DNA of 64,000 bases from CAVVMA01 sp963830715 (lineage in GTDB: Bacteria > Desulfobacterota > Binatia > Binatales > Binataceae), in assembly GCA_963830715.1 (NCBI GenBank), contig CAWHNS010000024.1, forward strand, positions 62,001 to 126,000. The letters are read 5' to 3'. This document shows positions 10,553 through 18,418 of the stretch, piece after piece (within the stretch, counting starts at the first letter, position 1; every line of letters begins with the position of its first letter). The notes beneath the pieces were generated by a model. The model did no database searches and had not been told where the DNA came from. It saw nothing but the letters and a program-made list of their open reading frames with translations. The position numbers were made by a program, and so were the translations under genes.

Positions 10553-11453
10553 CGAGCGGTCCCTCCTTCGCAGAATCATTTCCGTATCGGGAAGATGGCG
10601 CCGTCTGAAGCTCGCGATTCAGTTCGAGCCTCATCGCCTCAGCCGCATCCGCGGCGGCGATCGATGGTCTGACTCCCGGGCGTTTCAGATACGCATACAT
10701 GAGACTCCGGCTGGCGTTGACAATCGTCCCGATTCTGTCGGGACGCGCCGCCGCGACTGCGTCCCGGGCGGTTGCGCCCTGACTGCCATACCCCGGAACC
10801 AGTATGATCGCATTCGGCATCAGTTCTCGCGCGCGGCGCGCCTGTTCGGGATAGGTGGCGCCGGCCACCGCGCCGACCGCGCTAAGTCCGCATTCGCCCT
10901 CGGCATCGCCGCCCAACTCCCGGACGCGCATCGCCACCGTTTCCCAGATCGGCCGCCCGCCGGCCGGCAGGTCCTGGAATTCGCCTGCCGACGGATTGGA
11001 GTTCCTCACCAGCACCAGAACGCCGCGTCCGTCTCGCGCCCTGTTGATGAACGGCATCATCGCGTCACTGCCGAGATAAGGATTAACCGTCACCGCGTCG
11101 CATCCGAAGTCGCCGTCGCCAAGGAATGCCTCCGCGTATGCCGCCGAGACCGATCCGATATCGCCGCGCTTGGCGTCAGCAATCGTGATCAATCCGAGGC
11201 GGCGCGCCAGCGCGATCACCTGGGCGAACGCCCGCATCCCATCGACGCCGCGCGCCTCGAAGAACGCCAGTTGTGCCTTCACCGCGATCGCGTGCGGCGC
11301 GCACGCTTCGACGGTCTCACAGCAGAAGCGCGTCAGGTCGTAACCCGCCGGAATTCCGGGCGCATCGGCGGCGTCGAGTTGCGGGTCGACGCCCAGCACG
11401 ACGATGCTGTCCTTTGCCCGTTGAGCCTCGACCAGCCGATCCGCGAAATTCAT
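10539..11453 (-). CDS. pyrF: Orotidine 5'-phosphate decarboxylase (subfamily 2)
   Basis: It converts OMP to UMP, the last step of de novo pyrimidine synthesis. The 304-residue length, the N-terminal VLGVDPQLD, AVKAQLAFFE and the catalytic IADAKRGDIGSVS (Asp-x-Lys) fit the longer bacterial/mycobacterial OMPDC type. The phosphate-binding end is ILVPGYGSQGATARD. The gene overlaps the ferritin-like gene tail to tail by 14 bp and has no obvious operon partner. No frame problems. Confidence 0.93.
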   Translation of the reverse strand: MNFADRLVEAQRAKDSIVVLGVDPQLDAADAPGIPAGYDLTRFCCETVEACAPHAIAVKAQLAFFEARGVDGMRAFAQVIALARRLGLITIADAKRGDIGSVSAAYAEAFLGDGDFGCDAVTVNPYLGSDAMMPFINRARDGRGVLVLVRNSNPSAGEFQDLPAGGRPIWETVAMRVRELGGDAEGECGLSAVGAVAGATYPEQARRARELMPNAIILVPGYGSQGATARDAVAAARPDRIGTIVNASRSLMYAYLKRPGVRPSIAAADAAEAMRLELNRELQTAPSSRYGNDSAKEGPLVRRA

Positions 11454-11566
11454 CGCGCTTACAGTATCACTCCGAAGCGTTGCCCTTCCACGCCGCCGAT
11501 TATCATGCTTGCTCTCGAGGGCGCGTAAACACCAACATGGTCACCACAGACTCAAGGTAAAATGCG

Positions 11567-12283
11567 ATGGTTCGAATTGCCGTAGTGACCAGGATCCGAT
11601 TCCTTGCCCTGATCGCGCCGCTCGTCATGCTGCTTGCTGCGCCTTTCATCGCCGGCGGGTTGTATGTGTTCGGCGGACAGATCGATTCGATGCGCGATCG
11701 CGAGCTCACTGCGCTCCGGGCCGCGCGCGAGATGGAAGTCGCGCTCTACCAGATGGAATGGGCGCGCACCCAGCACGATCGCGATCAGATCCTGATCGAT
11801 CAGCAGCGCGCATTCGCTCACTGGCTCGATCTCGCTCGCGACCACGCCGAGACCAGCGAGCAGGGACAAATCATCACGGCCATCGAGCAGGATGCCGACC
11901 CACTCTTCGGCCTGCTCCGCAGCACCGCGCCCGGCGACGAGAATGCCGACCGGATGGCGCGCAACCTGCGCGCGCGAATCTCGGATCTGATCGGGGCCGG
12001 CGATCAGGTGCTGATCGATCTGGCGGCGGCGAGCCGGCGCGCTGCAACGCGGCTGATTGTCGTGACGCTGGTCGCGGCGGTCGCAATCCCATGGCTGTGC
12101 TTCGCCGCGCTCTACGCCGCCGGCGGCACGCTCAAGGCCGAGCTACGGAGTATGCGCGATTGCGCTGAGCATCTGCGAGATCGCCCGGCTGCCGCGCTCA
12201 CCGCGGACGAGGATTTCAACTCGATCGATCAGTCGCTGGCGCGATTGGGATTTCCCCGGCCAGACCCGATGCTCGCCGACTGA
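11567..12283 (+). CDS. Two-TM membrane protein with sensor-like extracytoplasmic helix bundle
   Basis: The 238-residue protein has a first membrane segment near residues 10-32 (FLALIAPLVMLLAAPFIAGG) and a second near 165-188. A helical, charged loop lies between them, resembling the four-helix-bundle sensors of chemoreceptors and histidine kinases. A short HAMP-like segment follows the second membrane helix, and the protein then stops without any kinase or signalling domain. It may be an orphan sensor or a truncated kinase. Its last 68 bp including the stop lie inside a 96-bp direct repeat, so insertion of the Shedu cassette has left its reading frame whole. Confidence 0.55.
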   Translation: MVRIAVVTRIRFLALIAPLVMLLAAPFIAGGLYVFGGQIDSMRDRELTALRAAREMEVALYQMEWARTQHDRDQILIDQQRAFAHWLDLARDHAETSEQGQIITAIEQDADPLFGLLRSTAPGDENADRMARNLRARISDLIGAGDQVLIDLAAASRRAATRLIVVTLVAAVAIPWLCFAALYAAGGTLKAELRSMRDCAEHLRDRPAAALTADEDFNSIDQSLARLGFPRPDPMLAD

Positions 12284-12311
12284 TCCGGCCCGTTTAACGC
12301 GTGCGGATCGC
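12216..12311. repeat. Perfect 96-bp direct repeat, left copy
   Basis: The 96 bases are identical to 13691-13786. The left copy contains the 3' end of the two-TM gene (stop at 12283). The repeat pair brackets the Shedu gene with offset 1475 bp. Identity ends sharply at both sides (12215 T against A, 12312 A against C). Confidence 0.97.
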
Positions 12312-12523
12312 AGTCGATTCCTTCTTGAGAAAACCGAGCGGGCCACCACGGGATTTCCGGCCTCCCGAGGGTGTCGAGGCAACGCTGAAGCTCCGACCCT
12401 CCTCACGGACCGCCTCAGCACGCACTGGGCAAGCCATCCCCGTGAGAATCCGAGATCGCGAAAGTTTGTGCCTGTTCCCGCTTGTTCGTGCGTTGCCTGT
12501 CAGTGTACTAGAAAGGAAGAGGA

Positions 12524-13630
12524 ATGGCTGAACAATACACCGTAAAAAGCACCTCCTCCCACTCAGCAAAAGTCGAAGACCGCGTGCTCGGCACGACCGA
12601 AACGACCAAAACGCTCCTTCGGCCGCAAGTCGTTGACAATCCAAATATACCGCACGCCAGGATCAAGATAGCGCTGGTTCATCAGCGCAAGAAACGCGAC
12701 AACACCTGGGAAGACGAACCAAGCCCTCCTCTGAGTTCGATGAAGGCTGGAGAGGTTAAGAAATTTTCCTTGGACTGCGCCAAGACGTTGAAGCTGTTTG
12801 AGGAGCTGAAGAACCTTTACGCAATCGGCGAGACGACCGGTGTGCCCTTCGGTCAGACCAAGTTAGTCGTTGCGCCGGAAGAAGAACTAATCCGAGCGGA
12901 TGCAAGTCGCTCGCGCGTCATTCGTTCGCTGCTTCAGAAGGACTATTCAGAAGAAATATGGAGGGCACTCATTGAAGACAAGCCAGATCTGGCCACGAAG
13001 TTTGCTCTCGCAAGAATTCAGTCAGAGCGTCTGACCGCACTGTCGGAATTTGAAGCAAACCTAACGAAAGACAGAAATGAATCGTGGTGGCAGTGCTTTT
13101 TCGAGCTGAATACTTGGATTTTCGGATATGGGCTGAACTATAGGGTCCTAAAGCAAATCGCACCGCAGCCGAGCTACGGCGGGACAGATGTCAGGGGACG
13201 GGGATCGCAGCGCGGAGATTACCTGCACAGAACCGAGGCCGAGAAAAAATTCACCGTCCTGCTGGAAATCAAGAGACCTGACACCCCGCTGCTTGGTAAT
13301 TCTGAGTACAGAAGCGGAGCCTGGCGGGTTGGCGAAGATTTGGTCGGTGGCGTCTCGCAACTTCAGGTCAATTGCAGGCAATGGGAATCGTCCGGGTCGC
13401 GGACGGAAGAGAACCGAGAGCTGCTCGTAGGAGAAGGAGTCTTTACGGTGCAGCCCAAGGGAATTCTGGTAGTCGGCGGCCTTTCGCAACTCGACTCGCT
13501 CGCAAAACGAAACACTTTTGAGCTCTTCAGGCGCAACACGGTTAATCCAGAGGTCCTGACTTTCGATGAGCTTCTGGAAAGGGCGAGATTCATTTGTCAG
13601 CAGCGTTCTGCCGACACAGGCGGGAAATGA
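12524..13630 (+). CDS. sduA: Shedu-type defence nuclease (DUF4263, SduA-like)
   Basis: The ATG follows AAGGAAGAGG at good spacing. The 368-residue protein has an N-terminal variable region (1-180) and a C-terminal DUF4263 domain. Visible hallmarks are ESWWQCFFELNTWIFGYGL (from residue 186), GGTDVRGRG (Asp about 222), VLLEIKRPDTPLL (ExK about 248-250), then YRSGAW and VSQLQVNC. These match the PD-(D/E)XK-like core of SduA, the only protein of the Shedu antiphage system, which cuts DNA on activation. The gene is visibly less GC-rich than its neighbours and is the only gene between two perfect 96-bp direct repeats, pointing to recent acquisition. Defence activity is inferred from family. No accessory gene accompanies it, as is normal for Shedu. 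Confidence 0.88.
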   Translation: MAEQYTVKSTSSHSAKVEDRVLGTTETTKTLLRPQVVDNPNIPHARIKIALVHQRKKRDNTWEDEPSPPLSSMKAGEVKKFSLDCAKTLKLFEELKNLYAIGETTGVPFGQTKLVVAPEEELIRADASRSRVIRSLLQKDYSEEIWRALIEDKPDLATKFALARIQSERLTALSEFEANLTKDRNESWWQCFFELNTWIFGYGLNYRVLKQIAPQPSYGGTDVRGRGSQRGDYLHRTEAEKKFTVLLEIKRPDTPLLGNSEYRSGAWRVGEDLVGGVSQLQVNCRQWESSGSRTEENRELLVGEGVFTVQPKGILVVGGLSQLDSLAKRNTFELFRRNTVNPEVLTFDELLERARFICQQRSADTGGK

Positions 13631-13690
13631 TTTCGTCTGCTAAGCCGGTATTTTCGGAGAAAACATAAACGGCGCGGACACCGACAACAA

Positions 13691-13786
13691 TCAACTCGAT
13701 CGATCAGTCGCTGGCGCGATTGGGATTTCCCCGGCCAGACCCGATGCTCGCCGACTGATCCGGCCCGTTTAACGCGTGCGGATCGC
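13691..13786. repeat. Perfect 96-bp direct repeat, right copy
   Basis: Identical to 12216-12311. This copy contains the 3' end of the leftward phosphatase gene (stop at 13769). Removing 12312-13786 would restore a simple convergent arrangement of the two-TM gene and the phosphatase gene, each with its normal stop. Confidence 0.97.
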
Positions 13787-14482
13787 CTGTGAGCTGACCT
13801 CGCGGCTGCCGCGCGAGACTTGGTAGAGCACCCCCTCGCTGAATTCGACGCAGCTTAGCTTGCCGCCGTAAACCAGCCCGGTATCGATCCCGATCTTGTA
13901 GGGAAGATCCAACATCACAGCCCGCAACGGCGTATGCCCGAAGACTACCGTCTCGCCGAGCACGTGCGGATTGAAGATGAACTCCTGCCGGATCCACAGC
14001 AGGTCATCGACCTGCTGCTCCTCGAAATGGCGCGTCGGAACGACTCCCGCGTGGACGAAGAGATAGGGCGGGCGCAGGTAGCTGGTCGCAAGCCCGTCGA
14101 AGAAACGGACGTGGCGCTCGGGGAGATACTCGATCGCGTGCTCGAGTTCGCTTTCGGTCACGCCGTAGCTGTCGAGCGTGACTTCGCCGCCATTGAAGAG
14201 GAACGACTCGCCGTAATGGCCGGGGTGGCCCAGAAACGAGAGCATCATGTCCTCGTGATTGCCCTTGAGGAACACAGTCTCCGCGCGGCCCTGTTCGAGT
14301 TCGAGCAACTGCTCGACGACATCGCGCGCGGATGGTCCGCGATCGACGTAATCGCCTACGAATACGACGGTATCGGCTTCGCGCGGCGCGATTTTGCGGA
14401 TCATCGCGGCCAGTTCGTCGGGACATCCGTGGATATCGCCGATTGCGAACAGCCGCCCGCCGGGTTTGCTCCGCTTCGCCAT
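13769..14482 (-). CDS. Calcineurin-like Ser/Thr protein phosphatase (PPP-type bacterial)
   Basis: The 237-residue protein has the full PPP signature set: GDIHGC (residue 17), VGDYVDRGP (43), GNHEDMM (75), then metal-binding His in FVHAG and GHTPL. These bind two metal ions that hydrolyse phosphomonoesters, in proteins or in diadenosine polyphosphates (PrpE/ApaH-like). It lies 5 bp downstream of meaB on the same strand, so the two are probably one operon, though no functional tie is known. The last 18 bases lie in the right 96-bp repeat. Confidence 0.85.
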   Translation of the reverse strand: MAKRSKPGGRLFAIGDIHGCPDELAAMIRKIAPREADTVVFVGDYVDRGPSARDVVEQLLELEQGRAETVFLKGNHEDMMLSFLGHPGHYGESFLFNGGEVTLDSYGVTESELEHAIEYLPERHVRFFDGLATSYLRPPYLFVHAGVVPTRHFEEQQVDDLLWIRQEFIFNPHVLGETVVFGHTPLRAVMLDLPYKIGIDTGLVYGGKLSCVEFSEGVLYQVSRGSREVSSQAIRTR

Positions 14483-14487
14483 CGCGG

Positions 14488-15456
14488 TTAGCCCGGCTTT
14501 TCCGTAAGGCGCGTCGCGATCGCCGCCAGCAGTTGGCGCGTCGCGCGGTACGGATTCACTCGCCCGTCACGCACCTCGGCGATCAGGCTCGAGCCGCCGT
14601 TGCTCATCGCGCGCGCAGCCAGTTCTTCCAGCTCCGTGGTCAGGACCTCGATAAATTCGCGCTGGCGGCGTTCGCCCTCGCGCTGCTGGTCGCGATGCTC
14701 GCTCAGCCAGGCGCGATGCTTTGCGACCGCCGCGACTACGCCGTCAACTCCCTGATCGGCCGCCGCCTGGGTCAGCAGAACCGGCGAGTCCCATCCGCCC
14801 CGCGGCCTCAGATGGACGCTCAGTTCGAGTTCCGCCTTCAGCCGGTCCGCGCCCTCGCGGTCGGCCTTGTTGATCACGAAGATATCCGCGATCTCGTTGA
14901 GCCCGGCCTTCATCGCCTGAATTCCGTCGCCGCCCTCCGGCACCGTGACCACGATCGTGGTGTGCGCCAGGTCCATCACCGACAGCTCGGTCTGGCCGAC
15001 ACCCACCGTCTCCACGATGATCACGTCGTAACCGAACGCGTCGAGCAGCCGCACTGTCTCGCGCGCGGCGCGGCTCAAACCGCCGTGACTGCCGCGCGTC
15101 GAGAGGCTGCGGATATACACCGCCGGATCGCGATAGTGATCCATCATCCGGACGCGATCGCCAAGCACCGCGCCGCCCGAAAAAGGACTCGACGGGTCGA
15201 TAGCCAGCACGGCGATCTTCTTGCCCGCGGCGCGGTACTTGACGACCAGCCGGTTGATCAGAGTGGATTTGCCGGCGCCCGGCGGCCCGGTGATACCGAC
15301 GATCTGGGCGTTTCCGGTCGCCGGATAGATCCGCTCCATAATCGTGCTCACCTCGGGAGCGCGATTGTTGACCAGCGTGATCAGCCGCGACAGGGCGCGC
15401 GTATCATGGTTCCCGAAACGTTCGATCAGCGCTTCGATTCTGGAGTCACCGGTCAT
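14488..15456 (-). CDS. meaB: Methylmalonyl-CoA mutase-associated GTPase MeaB/ArgK
   Basis: MeaB is a G3E-family GTPase that guards and loads adenosylcobalamin in methylmalonyl-CoA mutase-type enzymes. The 322-residue protein shows Walker A (GITGPPGAGKSTLIN), the family's DPSSPFSGGAVLGDRVRM loop, VETVGVGQTEL (G3) and NKADREGAD (guanine specificity). The length is normal. No mutase gene is near, which is common. The phosphatase gene follows 5 bp downstream. It faces away from the toxin-antitoxin pair. Confidence 0.95.
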   Translation of the reverse strand: MTGDSRIEALIERFGNHDTRALSRLITLVNNRAPEVSTIMERIYPATGNAQIVGITGPPGAGKSTLINRLVVKYRAAGKKIAVLAIDPSSPFSGGAVLGDRVRMMDHYRDPAVYIRSLSTRGSHGGLSRAARETVRLLDAFGYDVIIVETVGVGQTELSVMDLAHTTIVVTVPEGGDGIQAMKAGLNEIADIFVINKADREGADRLKAELELSVHLRPRGGWDSPVLLTQAAADQGVDGVVAAVAKHRAWLSEHRDQQREGERRQREFIEVLTTELEELAARAMSNGGSSLIAEVRDGRVNPYRATRQLLAAIATRLTEKPG

Positions 15457-15665
15457 TGAGGTCGATGTCGGCTCTCGCTGTCTCTGTCACCGCATTCGAT
15501 GCTAGCAGAGGGCCATCGTAGCCGCACGCCATGCGTCCGGGAAAGGGTCGCAAAACCCGCCGATTGGGCCATCCGGAATAGCGGTCGGAGACAACGCTCG
15601 CGCCAATCGCAGCTTGTCGGCGCCGGCACACTTGGTCATACTTCGGTATGAGCGGGGTCGGAACC

Positions 15666-15923
15666 ATGAGTAAAACCGTGAAAATTTCCATCAGCTTGCC
15701 TGATAAGCTTCTGCGTGCTGCTGAGCGACAACGAAAGGGGCGGCGCGAAACCCGTAGCGAGTTTTTCCGCCGGGCGGTGGAAGCGCTCCTTCGGGAAAAA
15801 CAGGAGCGGCTCGATATAGAGCAATACGTCAACGGTTACTTGGCTCATCCGGAGACCAGGGAAGAGGTCGAGGAGGCGCGGCGAACGAGCAGAAGAGTGT
15901 TCGACGCTAATCCCTGGAAATGA
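15666..15923 (+). CDS. Ribbon-helix-helix antitoxin
   Basis: From the ATG at 15666 the protein is about 85 residues. KTVKISISLPDKLL is the RHH beta-strand and SRSEFFRRAVEALL-like helices follow (TRSEFFRRAVEALLREKQ), as in CopG/MazE-type antitoxins that bind operator DNA as dimers. The C-terminal 40 residues are acidic and probably wrap the toxin. The stop overlaps the toxin start in ATGA (15920-15923), typical of translational coupling. An upstream ATG at 15648 is possible but lies further from the RHH core. Confidence 0.8.
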   Translation: MSKTVKISISLPDKLLRAAERQRKGRRETRSEFFRRAVEALLREKQERLDIEQYVNGYLAHPETREEVEEARRTSRRVFDANPWK

Positions 15924-16293
15924 GGTGCGGTGAAGTCTGGTGGGCGGATTCTGATCGCACCGTCGGGCCGTCGTCCTGTAGTGCTCCTGTCGCGCAACGA
16001 GGCGTATATGTTGCGGACCCTCGTGACAGTCGCACCAGGTCACCACGACCATTCGTGGGATTCGTGGAGAGCTTCGCCTCGGAGCCAGGGAAGGCCTTGC
16101 CAGACCCAGCGTGGCGAATCTGGACTCCATTACCACGATTCCCAAGGAATCGCTCCTTGAGCGCGTCGGAAGGCTCGACGACGAGAAACTTGAGGCGCTC
16201 AACGCAGCCTTGCGCTTCGTCTTGGGCTCTGAGAAGAACGGCGAACCGCGATTTGCTGACTATTTCCTGACACACCGCGCTCTGGCAGAATGA
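15920..16293 (+). CDS. MazF/PemK-family toxin (mRNA interferase), frameshifted
   Basis: Three frames assemble into one MazF-like protein: MRCGEVWWAD, then RPVVLLSRNEAYMLRTLVTV, then VTTTIRGI with SVANLDSITTIPKE and LEALNAALRFVLG. These are the family's first strand, substrate-loop strand, TTIRG and the conserved N-L-D segment. Two one-base shifts are needed, near 15965-15980 and at 16037 (an extra G in CCAGGTC). If real, the toxin is dead and only the antitoxin remains; if errors, this is a working type II toxin-antitoxin pair with the RHH gene directly upstream (ATGA overlap). The stop overlaps an ATGA at 16290. Confidence 0.75.
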
Positions 16294-16403
16294 TCTCTCT
16301 TCTTCGCGGTCGCGCCGGATCGGCGGGCCGCTTTTGCTTTTGGCGCGGCGACGTTATGCCGTCGTTCCGGGGACGGCGAGTGCGGGGCGGGCGGGGACAT
16401 CGT

Positions 16404-18341
16404 ATGAAGTTCGGGATTATCCAGAACATGGCCGATCTCAGGAAGCGAGTCGTCGGCAACTCGCCGACGCTCCGATTCCTGAGCTACGTGCGGCCCCATC
16501 TGCGGTTCGTCGCCGGCGGCTCCGTAATGGGCGTGCTGAAGTTCGTCCTGCCGCTGGCCTTCCCGCTTGCCTTCAAGTACGTATTCGACGTCCTGCTGGT
16601 GCCGCAGCCGAAGCTCGAACCGGTCAACGCGCTGATCGATCGATGGTGCCTCGCGCTGGCTCACGCGTTCGGGCTCGAGGCTGCGGCGCCTGGCAAGCTC
16701 GAGGCACTGAGTATTGCCCTGCTCGGATTGTTCGTAGTGCAGGCGATTGCGACTTACTATCGCAATTACTGGGCGTCCACCGCCGGCCATCGCCTGATAT
16801 TCGATCTGCGTTACGCGCTCTTCCTCCACATGCAGCGCCTGTCGCACTCGTTTTTCGACCGCAACTCGTCGGGCGCGATCGTTTCGCGCTTCACCAACGA
16901 CATCCAGCAGGCGCAGAACTTCGTCGGTGCCGCGATGATCAACATCTGGATGGACGGCGCGTCGCTCGGATTCGTCGTGTGGATCCTGTTCGTTCTCGAT
17001 CACCGCCTCGCGTGGATCTCGCTCGGCGTGGTGCCTTTTTACGTGGCGCTGATCCGCGCGCTCTCGCCGCGCATCCGCCAGGCCAGCCATCAGTTGCAGG
17101 AGGTGGTCGAGGAATTTTCCGGCGAGTTGCAGGAGCAGGTCGCCGGCGCAACCACCGTCAAGTCATTCGCGCGCGAGGAGCACGAGGCGCGCCGCTTTCA
17201 CGATCGCACCAGCGAGCTCTACGACGTCACGATCCGGAACGTGAAGCTTGCCTCGATGCATCAGATGTTCACCGAGTTCATCACGCGCGGAGCGCCGCTT
17301 ATCGTGATCTGGGCGGGCGCGCTGCTGATTCTGCGGGGCAAGATGGCGCTCGGCACGATGGTCGCCTTCTACGCCTACATCAATGCCCTCTACCTTCCGC
17401 TCCAGCGCTTTTCGGAGCTGTCGATCATCGTTTCGAGCTCGATGGCCGCGATCGATCGGCTGTTCGCGTTCTTCGACATAGCGGCCGAAGTGGCCGACAG
17501 TCCCGGATGCGCGCGGCTGGCCGTTGGGCGCGCGGCAATCGCCTTCGATCGCGTGAGCTTCGGCTATCCTGCGCACGGCAACGGGGAGTTGCGCGAAGTG
17601 CTGCACGAGATCGATTTCAAGGTGGAACCGGGAACCACGGTCGCGCTGGTCGGCCGGTCGGGCGCCGGCAAGACCACGCTGGCGGGACTTATACCCCGCT
17701 TTTACGATCCCACTTCCGGCCGCGTCCTGATCGACGGCGCCGACATCAGGAACGTGACGCTCAAGTCGCTGCGCGACTCGATCGGGATCGTGCCGCAGGA
17801 CGCGGTGCTGTTCAGCGCGACGGTGCGCGAGAACGTGCAGTACGGGCGGCCCGGCGCATCGGACGCCGACGTCTGGCGCGCGCTCGAATCGGCCAACATC
17901 CGCGACTTCATCGATTCGCTTCCCGACGCGCTCGACACGATGATCGGCGAGCGCGGCGTGAAGCCCTCGACCGGCCAGCGCCAGCGGCTCGCGCTCGCGC
18001 GCGTCTTTCTCAAGAACCCGCCAATCCTGATTCTCGACGAGGCGACCTCCGCACTCGACTCCGAGGTCGAGAACCTGATTCACGACGCGATTCGGCGCCT
18101 GATGCTCGGGCGGACCTCGGTGCTGATCGCCCATCGGCTCGCGACCGCGGTGGGAGCCGACGTGATCGTCGTGCTCGATCAGGGGCGCGTGGTCGAGACC
18201 GGCAGCCATCTGGAGTTGCTCGCGCGCGACGGTGTGTATGCTCAGCTCTACCACGAGCAGACGCGGAAACTCGCCATCGAGCCCCAGCACATCGCGCGCC
18301 AGCCGGGCTCCCTGATGGCCGCCGAATCCGGCGAAAAGTAG
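16404..18341 (+). CDS. ABC exporter, fused permease-ATPase (MsbA-like)
   Basis: I chose the ATG at 16404 after GGGGAC; the frame is open to 16290, but the extra residues are Arg/Gly-rich noise. About 645 residues. The N-terminal 330 residues hold six membrane helices of a type I exporter with the intracellular loop FSGELQEQVAGATTVKSFARE. The ATPase has Walker A (GRSGAGKTTL, about 416), a Q-loop (IGIVPQDAVLF), a weak signature STGQRQRLALAR in place of LSGGQ, Walker B (ILILDEATSALD) and the H-loop IAHRLA. It is closest in layout to MsbA/lipid A flippases or multidrug exporters; the cargo cannot be told. A homodimer is expected. The kinase-ATPase gene follows on the same strand after 77 bp. Confidence 0.92.
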   Translation: MKFGIIQNMADLRKRVVGNSPTLRFLSYVRPHLRFVAGGSVMGVLKFVLPLAFPLAFKYVFDVLLVPQPKLEPVNALIDRWCLALAHAFGLEAAAPGKLEALSIALLGLFVVQAIATYYRNYWASTAGHRLIFDLRYALFLHMQRLSHSFFDRNSSGAIVSRFTNDIQQAQNFVGAAMINIWMDGASLGFVVWILFVLDHRLAWISLGVVPFYVALIRALSPRIRQASHQLQEVVEEFSGELQEQVAGATTVKSFAREEHEARRFHDRTSELYDVTIRNVKLASMHQMFTEFITRGAPLIVIWAGALLILRGKMALGTMVAFYAYINALYLPLQRFSELSIIVSSSMAAIDRLFAFFDIAAEVADSPGCARLAVGRAAIAFDRVSFGYPAHGNGELREVLHEIDFKVEPGTTVALVGRSGAGKTTLAGLIPRFYDPTSGRVLIDGADIRNVTLKSLRDSIGIVPQDAVLFSATVRENVQYGRPGASDADVWRALESANIRDFIDSLPDALDTMIGERGVKPSTGQRQRLALARVFLKNPPILILDEATSALDSEVENLIHDAIRRLMLGRTSVLIAHRLATAVGADVIVVLDQGRVVETGSHLELLARDGVYAQLYHEQTRKLAIEPQHIARQPGSLMAAESGEK

Positions 18342-18418
18342 CCCGTCTGCAAGTTCAAGCGCTCGCCGACACGGCAACTGCGTGCCCCAGGTCCGGCGGC
18401 GTAGTAACTTCAGGGACT

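Noticed and set aside
16334..18418. A very long + frame running through the exporter gene into the kinase gene
   Set aside because: Only the part from 18419 encodes recognisable protein; the rest is the wrong frame of the exporter gene and Arg-rich.
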